Part shown: one piece after another, positions 8,405-17,349 of the stretch
Numbering within the stretch: the first letter of the stretch is position 1
Layout of the letters: every line of letters begins with the position of its first letter
Assembly (NCBI GenBank): GCA_026004935.1
Contig: BPKC01000001.1
Span: 1,651,491 to 1,715,490, forward strand
Reading direction: 5' to 3'
DNA length: 64,000 bases
Source of the DNA: Rhodothalassiaceae bacterium
GTDB taxonomy: Bacteria > Pseudomonadota > Alphaproteobacteria > Sphingomonadales > Rhodothalassiaceae
The notes under the pieces: generated by a model
Databases searched by the model: none
What the model saw: the letters and a program-made list of their open reading frames with translations, nothing else
Told to the model about the DNA's origin: nothing
Position numbers and translations under genes: made by a program

Positions 8405-9472
8405 TCGGGTCGAGCCGGCGGGTGACGGTGGAAAGCGCGCACCGGCGGGCGACGCTCCCCTTTTGCGTCGTTCGCCGGCTTGACCGGCGAACCCATGAGG
8501 CGGAGAGGGCAGCCCCGGCGCAAGAGGCTGTCTCCACCACCCGCTGGATCCGCCGATCAAGTCGGCGGATGACGAAGGAAGGGGAGTGGATCCGCCGATC
8601 AAGTCGGCGGATGACGAGGGAGGGGAGTGGACCCGCCGGTCGAGCCGGCGGATGACGAGGGAGGGGAGTGGATCCGCCGGTCGAGCCGGCGGATGACGAG
8701 GGAGGGTGCGCACGGGCGGTGCCGCCTTTCCCGACGCGTCGTTCGCCGGCTTGACCGGCGAACCCGTGAGGCGGTGATGGCAGGCCCAGCGCCCGTGATG
8801 GGCTCCACCACCCGCTGGATCCGCCGATCAAGTCGGCGGATGACGAGGGAGGGGAGTGGACCCGCCGGTCGAGTCGGCGGATGACGAGGGAGGAGAAGGA
8901 TCCGCCGATCAAGTCGGCGGATGACGAAGGAAGGGGAGTGGATCCGCCGGTCGAGCCGGCGGATGACGAGGGAGGGTGCGCACGGGCGGTGCCGCCTTTC
9001 CCGACGCGTCGTTCGCCGGCTTGACCGGCGAACCCGTGAGGAGGAGAGGGCAGCCCCGGCGCAAGAGGCTGTCTCCACCACCCGCTGGATCCGCCGATCA
9101 AGTCGGCGGATGACGAAGGAAGGGGAGTGGACCCGCCGGTCAGGCCGGCGGATGACGAGGGAGGGGAGTGGACCCGCCGGTCGAGCCGGCGGATGACGAG
9201 GGAGGGGAGTGGATCCGCCGGTCGAGCCGGCGGATGACGAGGGAGGGTGCGCACGGGCGGTGCCGCCTTTCCCGACGCGTCGTTCGCCGGCTTGACCGGC
9301 GAACCCATGAGGCGGAGAGGGCAGCCCCGGCGCAAGAGGCTGTCTCCACCACCCGCTGGATCCGCCGATCAAGTCGGCGGATGACGAAGGAAGGGGAGTG
9401 GACCCGCCGGTCAGGCCGGCGGATGACGAGGGAGGGGAGTGGACCCGCCGGTCGAGCCGGCGGATGACGAGG
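8405..9472. repeat. Palindromic repeat array 2, inside the ydbS-ydbT-like gene pair
   Basis: A dense array of the same palindrome family, mostly in the orientation TGGATCCGCCGA-TCAAG-TCGGCGGATGACG and its ACCCGCCGG version. It is interspersed with CGTTCGCCGG-CTTGA-CCGGCGAAC elements in the opposite sense. Blocks of about 230-300 bp recur with near-identical linkers (for example CGTCGTTCGCC preceded by GCACGGGCGGTGCCGCC). The DNA between two co-oriented, functionally paired genes consists almost wholly of this array. About 150 bp without recognisable signal remain before the next start codon. Confidence 0.9.
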
Positions 9473-9619
9473 GAAGGAGAGTGGATCCGCCGGCCGGCAG
9501 GCGGCGCGGAGGAAGCCGGGCGCGCGGATCATGCCGGCTCTTGACGCCGCAGCAAGGCGCGGATGAGGTGGGAAGGAGGCCGCGCGCGGCGGTGCGAGGG
9601 CTGTCGAGGAAGGCGGGCG

Positions 9620-11233
9620 ATGAGCGAGCAGGGGCCGGACGGGAAGGCGGAGGTCGCATGGCAGAGGCTTCCCCCGTTTGCCATGCTGCCGCTCGTCATC
9701 AGGGGGGCGATCGACATCGTCCGCAACGCCTGGCAGGGACTCGCGGGCATGGCCGCCGCGGTCCACTTCACGACCGACGGGACCGGCCCCGTCTTCTGGA
9801 GCATTCTCGGCATTCTCTTTCTGCTGCTCGTGATCACGGGCGGCATCCTGCAGTGGTGGTACTTCCGCTTCGCGCCCGGCGCGCGGGCCATCACGCTCAG
9901 GCGAGGGGTGTTCTCGCGCCGGGTGGTCCATCTCGAATATGCGCGGGTGCAGAACATCCGGATCACGGCACCGTTCTATCTGCGCCCCTTCGGCGCCGTG
10001 ACGCTCGCCCTCGATTCGGCCGGCAGCGCGGGGGCGGAGATCATGCTGCCCGCCGTCTCGCGCGCGCTCGCGGACGAGATCGCCGCGCGCGTGCGCGCAA
10101 GTCAGGATGACGCCCGCGACGCGGGGGCGGCCGCGTCGGCGGCCGCAGGCGGCCTTGCGCGCACATCCGCCGAGGAGGCCGGGGATGCCGGCGGGGCGGT
10201 GATCATGGCCCGGAACACCCGCGCCCTCCTGCGGCACGGGCTTGCCAGCAACACGGCCTGGGCGGCGGCGGGCCTGTTCGCTTCCCTGCTTGCGAGCAAT
10301 CCCGATCGCGTGGGACGGGCGATCATCGGCGCGGTCGAGTCGGTGGTGGGCGGGATCGACGCGCTCGGCTGGACCGCGACCGCGGCGCTTGTGCTGGGCG
10401 GCATCGTCGCCGTCGTGGCCCTCGCGCTGCTTCTGTCGGTGCTGGGCAGCATCCTGCATTTCCACGGCTTCGTGCTGCGGGAGGAGAAAGGCGCCTGGCG
10501 CGCGAGCCATGGCCTTCTCGAACGCCGCGAGACCGTCGTCGGCAAGAGCAAGCTGCAGGCGCTGGTGCTGCGCCAGACCGCGGTCGGCCGCCTCATGGGG
10601 CTGTGGGAGGTGCAGTTTCACCAGGCCGGCGGCATCGCCGGGGCCGATGCCTCCTCCGGCGAGCGGGGGCCGGCGCGGCGGCTCGTGGTGCCGGGGCTCG
10701 AGGCCGCGGCACTGACGCGGCTGCTTGCCGCCGTCATGCCCGGAGCCGATCCCTTCGCGCCCCCCGCCGGGCGGCCCGATCCCTTCTTCGTCACCCACGA
10801 GGCGCGGCTTGCGGCTCTTGGTCTCATGGGCCTTCTTGCGGTCGTGCTCGGGCTGCGCATGACGCCGGTGGCGGCGGATTCGCTTGGCGGCGGCGTGGTC
10901 GCGTGGGCGGCGATCGCGGCGGTGACGCTCTGGCTTGCCGTTCTGCTCGTGCTCATCCGGCGCCGGCGGGAGCACGGCTGGCGGCGGGAGGCCGATCTGA
11001 TGGTCGTGCGCGAGGGCCTGCTCGGCCGCCGGATCTTCCTGTTCCAGCCCTTCAAGACCCAGTGGATCGCGCTCGAGACCAGCCCGGCCCGGCGCCGGCG
11101 GCAGCTCGTCGATGTCGTCGTGGCGCTTGCGGGCCGGCGCCTGCGGCTGCCCTATGCTCGCGCGGACGAGGGCGAAGGCCTGCGCGCCGTCCTCGCGCGG
11201 GCGGCCGCGCGGGATCCGCGGCCCTGGCTGTAG
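9620..11233 (+). CDS. Bacterial-PH-domain membrane protein, YdbT-like (three bPH_2 domains)
   Basis: The 537-residue product alternates pairs of hydrophobic segments (about residues 25-90, 215-290, 400-450) with soluble bPH_2 domains (about 95-165, 295-385, 455-535). This is the triple-DUF304 architecture of YdbT. Strand motifs such as LRRGVFSRRVVHLEYARVQNI and LLERRETVVGKSKLQ are typical. The ATG at 9620 with GAGGAAGGCGG upstream was preferred to one at 9563. It should act with the YdbS-like protein encoded upstream. The intervening repeat array probably forces separate transcription or a long, structured leader. Confidence 0.85.
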   Translation: MSEQGPDGKAEVAWQRLPPFAMLPLVIRGAIDIVRNAWQGLAGMAAAVHFTTDGTGPVFWSILGILFLLLVITGGILQWWYFRFAPGARAITLRRGVFSRRVVHLEYARVQNIRITAPFYLRPFGAVTLALDSAGSAGAEIMLPAVSRALADEIAARVRASQDDARDAGAAASAAAGGLARTSAEEAGDAGGAVIMARNTRALLRHGLASNTAWAAAGLFASLLASNPDRVGRAIIGAVESVVGGIDALGWTATAALVLGGIVAVVALALLLSVLGSILHFHGFVLREEKGAWRASHGLLERRETVVGKSKLQALVLRQTAVGRLMGLWEVQFHQAGGIAGADASSGERGPARRLVVPGLEAAALTRLLAAVMPGADPFAPPAGRPDPFFVTHEARLAALGLMGLLAVVLGLRMTPVAADSLGGGVVAWAAIAAVTLWLAVLLVLIRRRREHGWRREADLMVVREGLLGRRIFLFQPFKTQWIALETSPARRRRQLVDVVVALAGRRLRLPYARADEGEGLRAVLARAAARDPRPWL

Positions 11234-11251
11234 GGGTCAGCCGGCGCGGGC

Positions 11252-12052
11252 TCAGCCGGCCCGGTCCTCCTCTTCCGGCCCCGGTCCGAAGGGGAAGGGC
11301 AGGGACCGCGCCTCGCCCTCGGCCTTCAGATAGCCGAGGATCTGGGCGAGATACCGCGCCATCCAGTCGAGCCATTGCCCGAGCCGGGCATTGGGCCGGC
11401 CGTTGACCAGCAGCACGAGGATCTGGAGCAGGCCGATGGTGAAGGCGAGCCCGAGCACCAGGCCGGCCAGCGCGCCGAAGACGAACCAGGCGCCGAGCCG
11501 CCAGAGCACCGGCACGATGCGCTCGGAGCCGCCCATGCGCTCGTAGAGCGCGCGGCCGGAGCGCTTCACGCGCGCCACCACGTCCTCCGTCTCCTCCTTC
11601 GGACGATGGGTCTTCTCGCGCGTGCCGTGGCGCAGCTTCTCGAGCTTCTCCTTCGCCTCCTCGGACAGCTCCTCGACCTTCTCCCTGACCTCTTCGGCGG
11701 CCTCGCGCACCTCCTCGCCGACCTCCTCGGCAAGCTCCTTCGCCGTCTCGGCGAGCTTGCGGCCGGCAACCGCGCCCTTCATGTCGGAAGCGGCCTTCGC
11801 CGCCTCGGCCTTCGCCTTCGCCCCGGCCGCGCTCCGGCGCCGCGCGGTTGCGGCCTTGCGCGTCGTCTTCGCGCCGGCCTTCGCACCGGTCTTCGCACCG
11901 GTCCTGGTGCCGGCCGCGGCGGACTTCCTCGTCGCCGTCCTGCGCCGGGTGCCGCCGGCCGCCGTCTTGGTCTCCGCGGCCGCCGTCTTGGTCTCCGCGG
12001 GCGCCGTCGTGTTCTCCTCGGGCGCGGGCGTGGTGTCGTCCTGCTCCGCCAT
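11252..12052 (-). CDS. DUF4389 membrane protein with histone-H1-like N-terminus
   Basis: The 266-residue protein has three parts. Residues 1-~95 are Ala/Thr/Lys/Arg-rich with repeats of the AGAKTGAK kind, resembling histone-H1-like or phasin tails. Residues ~100-160 are a highly charged helix (ELAEEVGEEVREAAEEV...), probably coiled coil. The C-terminal ~100 residues are a DUF4389 domain with two hydrophobic segments and the family-like ending YLKAEGEARSLPFPFGP. The start ATG at 12052 has GGAAGGAG six bases upstream, which excludes a longer frame from 12145. The gene is convergent with the YdbT-like gene (18-bp gap). Function unknown. Confidence 0.8.
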   Translation of the reverse strand: MAEQDDTTPAPEENTTAPAETKTAAAETKTAAGGTRRRTATRKSAAAGTRTGAKTGAKAGAKTTRKAATARRRSAAGAKAKAEAAKAASDMKGAVAGRKLAETAKELAEEVGEEVREAAEEVREKVEELSEEAKEKLEKLRHGTREKTHRPKEETEDVVARVKRSGRALYERMGGSERIVPVLWRLGAWFVFGALAGLVLGLAFTIGLLQILVLLVNGRPNARLGQWLDWMARYLAQILGYLKAEGEARSLPFPFGPGPEEEDRAG

Positions 12053-12141
12053 GGGTCGCTCCTTCCCCGTCCATTCCCACGGGCCGCAGCGCGCCGGCCG
12101 TGGCTCCGCTGCATCGTGATATGAGCGGGCCGCGCCGCGTT

Positions 12142-13974
12142 TCAAGAGCGATGGGGGGCGCGCTCCTCGCGCAGGAACAGGGCGAGCGCCTCGCCTTCGG
12201 GCAGGGGACGCGCGAAATAGAAGCCCTGGCCCATCCGGCAGCCGAGCCGGCGCAGGAGATCGACCTGGGCGCAGCGCTCGATGCCCTCGGCAATCAGCAC
12301 GAGGCCGAGGGTGTCCGCGAGCGCGGCGAGCCCCTTCACGAGCTGCTGGCGCTCGGGTTCATGCTCGAGGTCGAGGCAGAAGCTGCGGTCGATCTTGACG
12401 AAGGAGATCGGAAAGCGGTGGAGGTAGTTGAGGGAGGAGTAGCCGGTGCCGAAATCGTCGAGCGCGATCAGCACGCCCTCATCATGGAGCGCCTTGAGCG
12501 TCGCGGCCGCCTGCTCGGGCTCGCGGATGAGCACGGATTCGGTGATCTCGAGCCGCACGGCCGGGCCGTCGAGGCCGTGGCGCGCGATGGTTCCGCAGAT
12601 CCGGCGCGCCAGCCCCGGATCGTGAAACTGGTGGCCCGAGACGTTGACCGACACCGACAGGCGCCGGCCGGGCGCGAATTTGCGGCGCCAGCGGGCGAGC
12701 GTCGCGCAGGCGGTCTCCAGCGCCCATTCCCCGAGCGCATCGATCAGCCCCGCGTCCTCGGCCAGCGGAATGAACTGCGCGGGCGAGACGGGACCGAGCG
12801 CCGGATGCGTCCAGCGCGCAAGCGCCTCGAAGCCGAAGATGCGGCCCGCCCCGAGCTCGACGATGGGCTGGTAGGCGAGATGGAGCCCCTCGCCGCTCGC
12901 AAGCGCCCGGCGCAGCGCGCCTTCCATCTGGAGCGGGGAGAGCGGCAGCAGGCGGCGCTCGCGCACGTACAGGTCGACATGGCCGCGGCCGCGCGCCTTC
13001 GCCCGGTGGACGGCGACATCGGCGTCTCTCAGCAGATCGGTGGGGTGGCAGGAGCCGGTGGCCGTCGTCGCGATCCCGATGCAGGCGGACAGATGCAGCT
13101 CCTCGCCGCCGACGGTGACCGGCACCCCGATCACCGCGCGGATCCGCTCGGCGCAGGCCCGCGCGGCCTCCACCACCCCGTCCGGCGCCGTCAGCAGCAG
13201 CGCGAACTCGTCTCCGCTGAGGCGTCCCACGGCCTCGCCTTCTCCGGCAAAGCCCGCGAGCCTTCCGGCGATGTCGACGAGGACCGCGTCCCCGCGCGCA
13301 TGGCCGAAGCTTTCGTTGACGCGCTGAAAACGGTCGAGGTTGATGAGCAGCACCGCACAGTCGCCGCCCCCCTCGCGCCCGCGCGCGATCGCCTCCTCGA
13401 GCGCGCCGAGGAAGCCGTCACGGTCGAGCAGACCCGTCAGCGGGTCGCGGTTGGCGGCCGCCGCGTCCTGCCCGCGGGGCGCCTCGATCAGGGTGAGCAA
13501 TACGGGTCCGTGGGGGCGGCCGCCGAGCAGCGCGGCCTCGACGGTCCAGCCCGGCGCGGCGAGGGTGAAGGATGCGGGCGCGGCGCTGCCGGCGTCGGCG
13601 GCCATCGCCATCAGGCGGGCCCGCGCCGCGCGCAGGGCCGGGGAAAGCGGGTGGTCGCTGCGCAGCTCGAGCGCCGTCCTGCGCATGCCGCGGGGAAGGG
13701 AGAACCGGCTGCGGGCGGCGGGACTTGCGGCGAGAAGCTGCGGCGGCAGATCGGCGTCCGGAAAGGCGCAGAGCAGGGCGAGCGCTGGCCAGGCCTCCAC
13801 CGCCCGCCCGAGCCCCGCAAGATCGGTGTTCACCCCGGGATCCGCGTCCGTCGCCGGAAGCGGAGACGGCGTCTCGCCGGGCATGGCTGACGCGCTGAGC
13901 TTCTGCAACACCTTCACCCCGCCGTTTTGCGTGGCGCGCCACAACCGGCCCGTGAGAATCGGACATGGCGCCAT
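12142..13974 (-). CDS. GGDEF-EAL cyclic-di-GMP signalling protein
   Basis: A 610-residue protein. An N-terminal region of ~180 residues without recognised domain is followed by a GGDEF domain whose signature is SGDEF at about 253-257, then an EAL domain. The EAL domain keeps EALAR at about 383-387, the DDFGTGYSSL loop and KIDRSF/AEGIE motifs needed for Mg-dependent c-di-GMP hydrolysis. The GGDEF site has Ser for the first Gly, so cyclase activity is possible but not certain; the EAL site looks active. No transmembrane segment is obvious, so it is probably cytoplasmic. The ATG at 13974 with AAGGATGG ahead was preferred to a TTG at 14013. Confidence 0.92.
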   Translation of the reverse strand: MAPCPILTGRLWRATQNGGVKVLQKLSASAMPGETPSPLPATDADPGVNTDLAGLGRAVEAWPALALLCAFPDADLPPQLLAASPAARSRFSLPRGMRRTALELRSDHPLSPALRAARARLMAMAADAGSAAPASFTLAAPGWTVEAALLGGRPHGPVLLTLIEAPRGQDAAAANRDPLTGLLDRDGFLGALEEAIARGREGGGDCAVLLINLDRFQRVNESFGHARGDAVLVDIAGRLAGFAGEGEAVGRLSGDEFALLLTAPDGVVEAARACAERIRAVIGVPVTVGGEELHLSACIGIATTATGSCHPTDLLRDADVAVHRAKARGRGHVDLYVRERRLLPLSPLQMEGALRRALASGEGLHLAYQPIVELGAGRIFGFEALARWTHPALGPVSPAQFIPLAEDAGLIDALGEWALETACATLARWRRKFAPGRRLSVSVNVSGHQFHDPGLARRICGTIARHGLDGPAVRLEITESVLIREPEQAAATLKALHDEGVLIALDDFGTGYSSLNYLHRFPISFVKIDRSFCLDLEHEPERQQLVKGLAALADTLGLVLIAEGIERCAQVDLLRRLGCRMGQGFYFARPLPEGEALALFLREERAPHRS

Positions 13975-14046
13975 CGCACCATCCTTGCCATCCGGCGCCT
14001 TAAGAAAGCCCAAACAGCCGTGGTTAACGCGCGGCTACCTTGACCT

Positions 14047-14631
14047 GTCGCCCACCGGCGCGGCCGGCGGGTCCAGCAGGCGGCACGGCCGGTTCCCCGC
14101 GGCGGATGCCCTCACGCATGGCGCATGGATTCGCCGCTTTCGCGGCGAATGACGAGGAGGAAGGGTGTCACCCGCCGGCTACTCTCTCTTCGTCACCCGC
14201 CGGCTTGACCGGCGGGTCCGTTCACCATTTCTCGTCACCCGCCGGCTTGACCGGCGGGTCCGTTCACCATTTCTCGTCACCCGCCGGCTTGACCGGCGGG
14301 TCCAGCGGGCGGTGGAGCGTTCACCGGCGTCGAAGCCGCCCTCACCTTCGGCTGGGTTCGCCGGTCAAGCCGGCGAACGACGCGAAAGGGGGCAACCGCT
14401 GGTGCGCACGCCCCACCGTAGTGCGTCAGGTTGACCGGAAGGTCCGTCTCCCCTGCGTCACCCGCCGGCCACTCTCTCTTCGTCACCCGCCGGCTTGACC
14501 GGCGGGTCCGTTCACCATTTCTCGTCACCCGCCGGCTTGACCGGCGGGTCCAGCGGGCGGTGGAGCGTTCACCGGCGTCGAAGCCGCCCTCACCTTCGGC
14601 TGGGTTCGCCGGTCAAGCCGGCGAATGACGC
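14047..14631. repeat. Palindromic repeat array 3
   Basis: The same palindrome family as array 1. A block (ACTCTCTCTT, then CGTCACCCGCC palindromes joined by GTTCACCATTT linkers, then a TTCGCCGG palindrome in inverse orientation) appears at 14181 and again at 14471. The second copy is shorter by one palindrome. One ATTCGCCGC / GCGGCGAAT type element lies near 14129-14155. The stretch separates the 5' end of the GGDEF-EAL gene from the 3' end of the M48 protease gene. Confidence 0.9.
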
Positions 14632-14693
14632 GAGAGGGGAGCATCAGCGCCGGCTTGTTCCCCGTTCCCGAGGACCGCAGGCCGGACACCGGA

Positions 14694-15479
14694 TCACGAG
14701 CCGCAGAAACGGGCGCGTTCGGCCTCGGCCTCGGGCAGCCACTCCGCAAGGCGCTCGGCGCGCCGTTCAGGGTCCGGGTGCGTCGACAGAAACGCCGGCG
14801 CGCGGGCCTTGCCCTCGGCTGCAAACCGTTTCCAGACGGTGATCGCGGCGGCCGGGTCGAAGCAGGCGCGGGCCATGTAGAGCTGGCCGATGCGGTCTGC
14901 CTCGGACTCCTGCGCGCGCGAGAACGGCAGCAGCACGCCGATCCCGGCCAGCCCGGCGACGAGACGGGTGACGTCCTCATCGCCCGTGGCGGCCCCCACG
15001 GCGACGAGGCCGAGCTCGGCGACGAGCTGCTGGCTGACCCGCTCGGCCCCGTGACGGGCCGTCACATGGGCGATCTCGTGGCCCAGCACGGCGGCCAGCT
15101 CGTCATCCGTCTTCACCATCCGGAACAGGCCCTTGAACACGCCGACGTCGCCGTTGGGCAGGGCGAAGGCGTTCGCCTCGTCCTTGTCGAAGAGGACGAA
15201 GCGGTAGGCGCGTCCGCCGGGTGGAGGCGGCACCACCGCCTTCAGCCGTTCGCCCACCCGCGCCACTATCTCCGCTTCCGGCCCGGTGGTGACCACGGGC
15301 ACCGTCCGCTGCAGCTCGGCGAAGGTCTGGTCGGCCGCCAGGGTGAGCTGCTCGGCCGGCACCAGGATGAGCTGCTGGCGGCCCGTCTCGGTGACCGTCG
15401 TGCAGGCCGAGGCCGCGGCAAGGAATCCGAAGGCCGCCGCCGCCAGCCGCCGGATGCGTCCCGCCCATGCTTGCGCCAT
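14694..15479 (-). CDS. M48-family zinc metalloprotease, lipoprotein
   Basis: A 261-residue product. A lipoprotein signal with lipobox AASAC places the acylated Cys at residue 26. A peptidase M48 domain follows with the zinc motif HEIAH at residues 134-138 and the downstream third-ligand region ESEAD. The length and NAFALPNGDVGV strand match small periplasmic M48 proteases such as LoiP/YcaL, which act in envelope quality control. The start ATG at 15479 has GGAGGG six bases upstream. It is transcribed alone between a repeat array and a divergent hsp20 gene. Confidence 0.9.
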   Translation of the reverse strand: MAQAWAGRIRRLAAAAFGFLAAASACTTVTETGRQQLILVPAEQLTLAADQTFAELQRTVPVVTTGPEAEIVARVGERLKAVVPPPPGGRAYRFVLFDKDEANAFALPNGDVGVFKGLFRMVKTDDELAAVLGHEIAHVTARHGAERVSQQLVAELGLVAVGAATGDEDVTRLVAGLAGIGVLLPFSRAQESEADRIGQLYMARACFDPAAAITVWKRFAAEGKARAPAFLSTHPDPERRAERLAEWLPEAEAERARFCGS

Positions 15480-15740
15480 CGCCGCCCTCCCTGCCGGGAT
15501 CGCCGACACCGCCTCTTCCTAGCACGGAACCGGCGCGCGGATAAGAGGCGCAATGCCGGGTGAGCGTGCCGGATCCTGCACGACATGCGGGAACAATTCC
15601 GCGCGGGAATCGTTTGCGCAGGTGGATACGGCGGAAAGGGCGGTCCACCGCGGAATCCCCGGACGGTGGGCCGGGCGCCGTGTCGATCGTGCGGTCTGGT
15701 CGCAGAGCCGAGAGGGAGACGAAGGAAAGGAGGTGGAGCC

Positions 15741-16229
15741 ATGTTCGAGCTGCTGCCGCGGTTGACGACTCGTCGTACGGTTGCGCCCGTGATGCAGGAT
15801 CCCTTCGTCGACCTGCGTCGGGACGTGATGCGGCTGTTTGACGAGTACTTCGGCGGGCCGCTGAGCTTCTTCCGCGAGGAGGAGGAGGCGCTGTGGCCGA
15901 AGGTCGACATCATGGAGACCGAGAAGGAGTACCGCATCGTCGCCGAGCTGCCCGGGGTGGATGAGGATCACATCGACGTCTCGGTGGTCGATCACACCCT
16001 GGTGCTGAGCGGCGAGAAGCGCGAGGAGAAGAGCGAGACCGACAAGGAAGGCCGGATGATCCGCGCCGAGCGGTTCTATGGCAGCTTCCGTCGGTCCTTC
16101 CCGCTGCCCGAGGATGCGGATGTCGACCACATCAAGGCCGAGAGCGCGAACGGCCTGCTGACGATCGTCATCCCGCGTCTGGCGACCGAGCAGGCGCGCG
16201 GGCGCAAGATCAAGGTGACCCGCAAGTAA
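15741..16229 (+). CDS. Hsp20/alpha-crystallin small heat-shock protein
   Basis: A 162-residue cytoplasmic ATP-independent holdase. An N-terminal Arg/Phe-rich arm (~45 residues) precedes the alpha-crystallin domain (about 48-148), with ELPGVDEDHIDV, a Glu/Lys-rich loop and the family signature NGLLTIVIP. The tail ends RKIKVTRK, containing an I-x-V type oligomerisation motif. The start at 15741 has an excellent AAGGAGGTGG Shine-Dalgarno, so longer frames from 15585 are rejected. A strong terminator follows, making it a monocistronic unit. No sigma-32 promoter or ROSE-like thermometer could be recognised with confidence upstream. Confidence 0.93.
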   Translation: MFELLPRLTTRRTVAPVMQDPFVDLRRDVMRLFDEYFGGPLSFFREEEEALWPKVDIMETEKEYRIVAELPGVDEDHIDVSVVDHTLVLSGEKREEKSETDKEGRMIRAERFYGSFRRSFPLPEDADVDHIKAESANGLLTIVIPRLATEQARGRKIKVTRK

Positions 16230-16286
16230 CGGGTTCCCGCGGCCGGCGGCCGGCAGGCCGTCGGTCGCGGTTTCCGGCAAGCGGCA

Positions 16287-16325
16287 GGGCGCCCCGTCGG
16301 TCGTGTGCCGGCGGGGCGCCCTTTT
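16287..16325 (+). terminator. Rho-independent terminator after hsp20
   Basis: A perfect 9-bp stem GGGCGCCCC (16287-16295) / GGGGCGCCC (16313-16321) with a 17-base loop is followed directly by TTTT. It lies 58 bp past the hsp20 stop on the same strand. Confidence 0.85.
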
Positions 16326-16382
16326 GCGCGACGGGGATGGCGCCCGGGGTCGCGACCCGCGCGTGGGCGTGATTCCAAGACA

Positions 16383-16411
16383 TTGAGTTTTCTTGCGTTC
16401 CGACGTATCCT
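16383..16411 (+). promoter_or_regulatory. Candidate sigma-70 promoter of ihfA
   Basis: TTGAGT (16383-16388) and TATCCT (16406-16411) are separated by 17 bp, 32 bp ahead of the ihfA start codon and downstream of the hsp20 terminator. Both hexamers match consensus at four of six positions or better. Confidence 0.45.
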
Positions 16412-16443
16412 CGGGGGCGGACGAGACGGGAAGGAGGGTCGCC

Positions 16444-16752
16444 ATGGCAGGCAGGACGGTTACCCGCGCGGAGCTGACGGAGGCGGTCTATCGCGCGGTC
16501 GGCCTCTCGCGCAGCGAGTCCGCCGGGCTGGTGGACCAGGTGCTCGAGACCATCGCCTCGCGTCTCGAGCGCGGCGAGAACGTCAAGCTGTCCTCCTTCG
16601 GCAGCTTTCTCGTGCGCAGCAAGGGACGGCGGATGGGCCGCAACCCGAAGACCGGCGTGGAGGTGCCGATCGAGCCGCGCCGGGTGGTGGTCTTCCGTCC
16701 CAGCCAGATCCTGCGCCAGCGCATCGTCGAGGCGCTGGACAAGTCGGGCTGA
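16444..16752 (+). CDS. ihfA: Integration host factor subunit alpha
   Basis: A 102-residue DNA-bending protein of the HU/IHF family. It carries the N-terminal helices, FGSFLVR, the DNA-contacting arm sequence GRNPKTGVEVPIEPRRVVVF and the terminal helix PSQILRQRI. Arm length and the PRRVVVF segment indicate IhfA, not HU. The ATG at 16444 has GGAAGGAGGG upstream. It is followed after 9 bp by a MerR-type regulator, a pairing common in alphaproteobacteria. The usual upstream neighbours plsX-fabH are not present; hsp20 is there instead. Confidence 0.94.
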   Translation: MAGRTVTRAELTEAVYRAVGLSRSESAGLVDQVLETIASRLERGENVKLSSFGSFLVRSKGRRMGRNPKTGVEVPIEPRRVVVFRPSQILRQRIVEALDKSG

Positions 16753-16761
16753 CGCGCGGGG

Positions 16762-17268
16762 GTGGGCGCGCAAGCGGCAGAGGGCCCGGCGCCGCGGCCG
16801 GAAGGCGATGCGGGCGATCCGAAGGCGCCGGAGGCCTACCGGACCATCGGCGAGGTCTCCGAGCTCGTCGGCGTGCCGCAGCATGTGCTGCGCTTCTGGG
16901 AGACCCGCTTTCCCCAGCTCAAGCCGCTCAAGCGCAGCGGCAACCGCCGCTACTACCGGCCGGATGACGTGGCGCTGCTGCAGGCGATCCGCGTACTGCT
17001 GCACGAGCAGGGCATGACGATCCGCGGCGTCCAGAAGCGCCTCAAGGCCGAGGGCAGGCGCCGGCTGGTGGCCGCCGTCCTCGGCGCGGGGCCGGCAGCC
17101 GGCGGTCCGGCCAAGGAGGCGGCGGGTGCGCCGCGACCGGCCGCGGAACGGACCGATGCGCCGGCCGAACCCGTCTCGACCCCGCCTGCGGGCGACGGTC
17201 GGCCGCCGCCTGCAGCTGCGGACATTCTCGCCCGCCTCAGGCGCATCCGGGCGCTGCTCGACCGGTGA
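16762..17268 (+). CDS. MerR-family transcriptional regulator following ihfA
   Basis: A 168-residue protein. A MerR HTH at about residues 25-95 ([22 protein letters not shown], then [15 protein letters not shown]) is followed by a Pro/Ala-rich tail. There are no Cys residues, so it is not a metal sensor of the MerR/CueR sort. It starts with GTG at 16762, the only plausible start in frame, 9 bp after ihfA, so the two are probably one operon. The last ~20 residues ([16 protein letters not shown]) form a helix. The target is unknown. Confidence 0.85.
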   Translation: MGAQAAEGPAPRPEGDAGDPKAPEAYRTIGEVSELVGVPQHVLRFWETRFPQLKPLKRSGNRRYYRPDDVALLQAIRVLLHEQGMTIRGVQKRLKAEGRRRLVAAVLGAGPAAGGPAKEAAGAPRPAAERTDAPAEPVSTPPAGDGRPPPAAADILARLRRIRALLDR

Positions 17269-17349
17269 TCGGTGACCGGGATTGGTGGGGCGTCACGTGG
17301 TGATCGGGCAGGGGGGACGGCCTCGTGCCGCGTGGATGTTTCGCCGGGG

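Noticed and set aside
9140-10975. 611-codon minus-strand open frame antisense to the YdbT-like gene
   Set aside because: Part is repeat translation, the remainder is antisense to a well-supported membrane protein.
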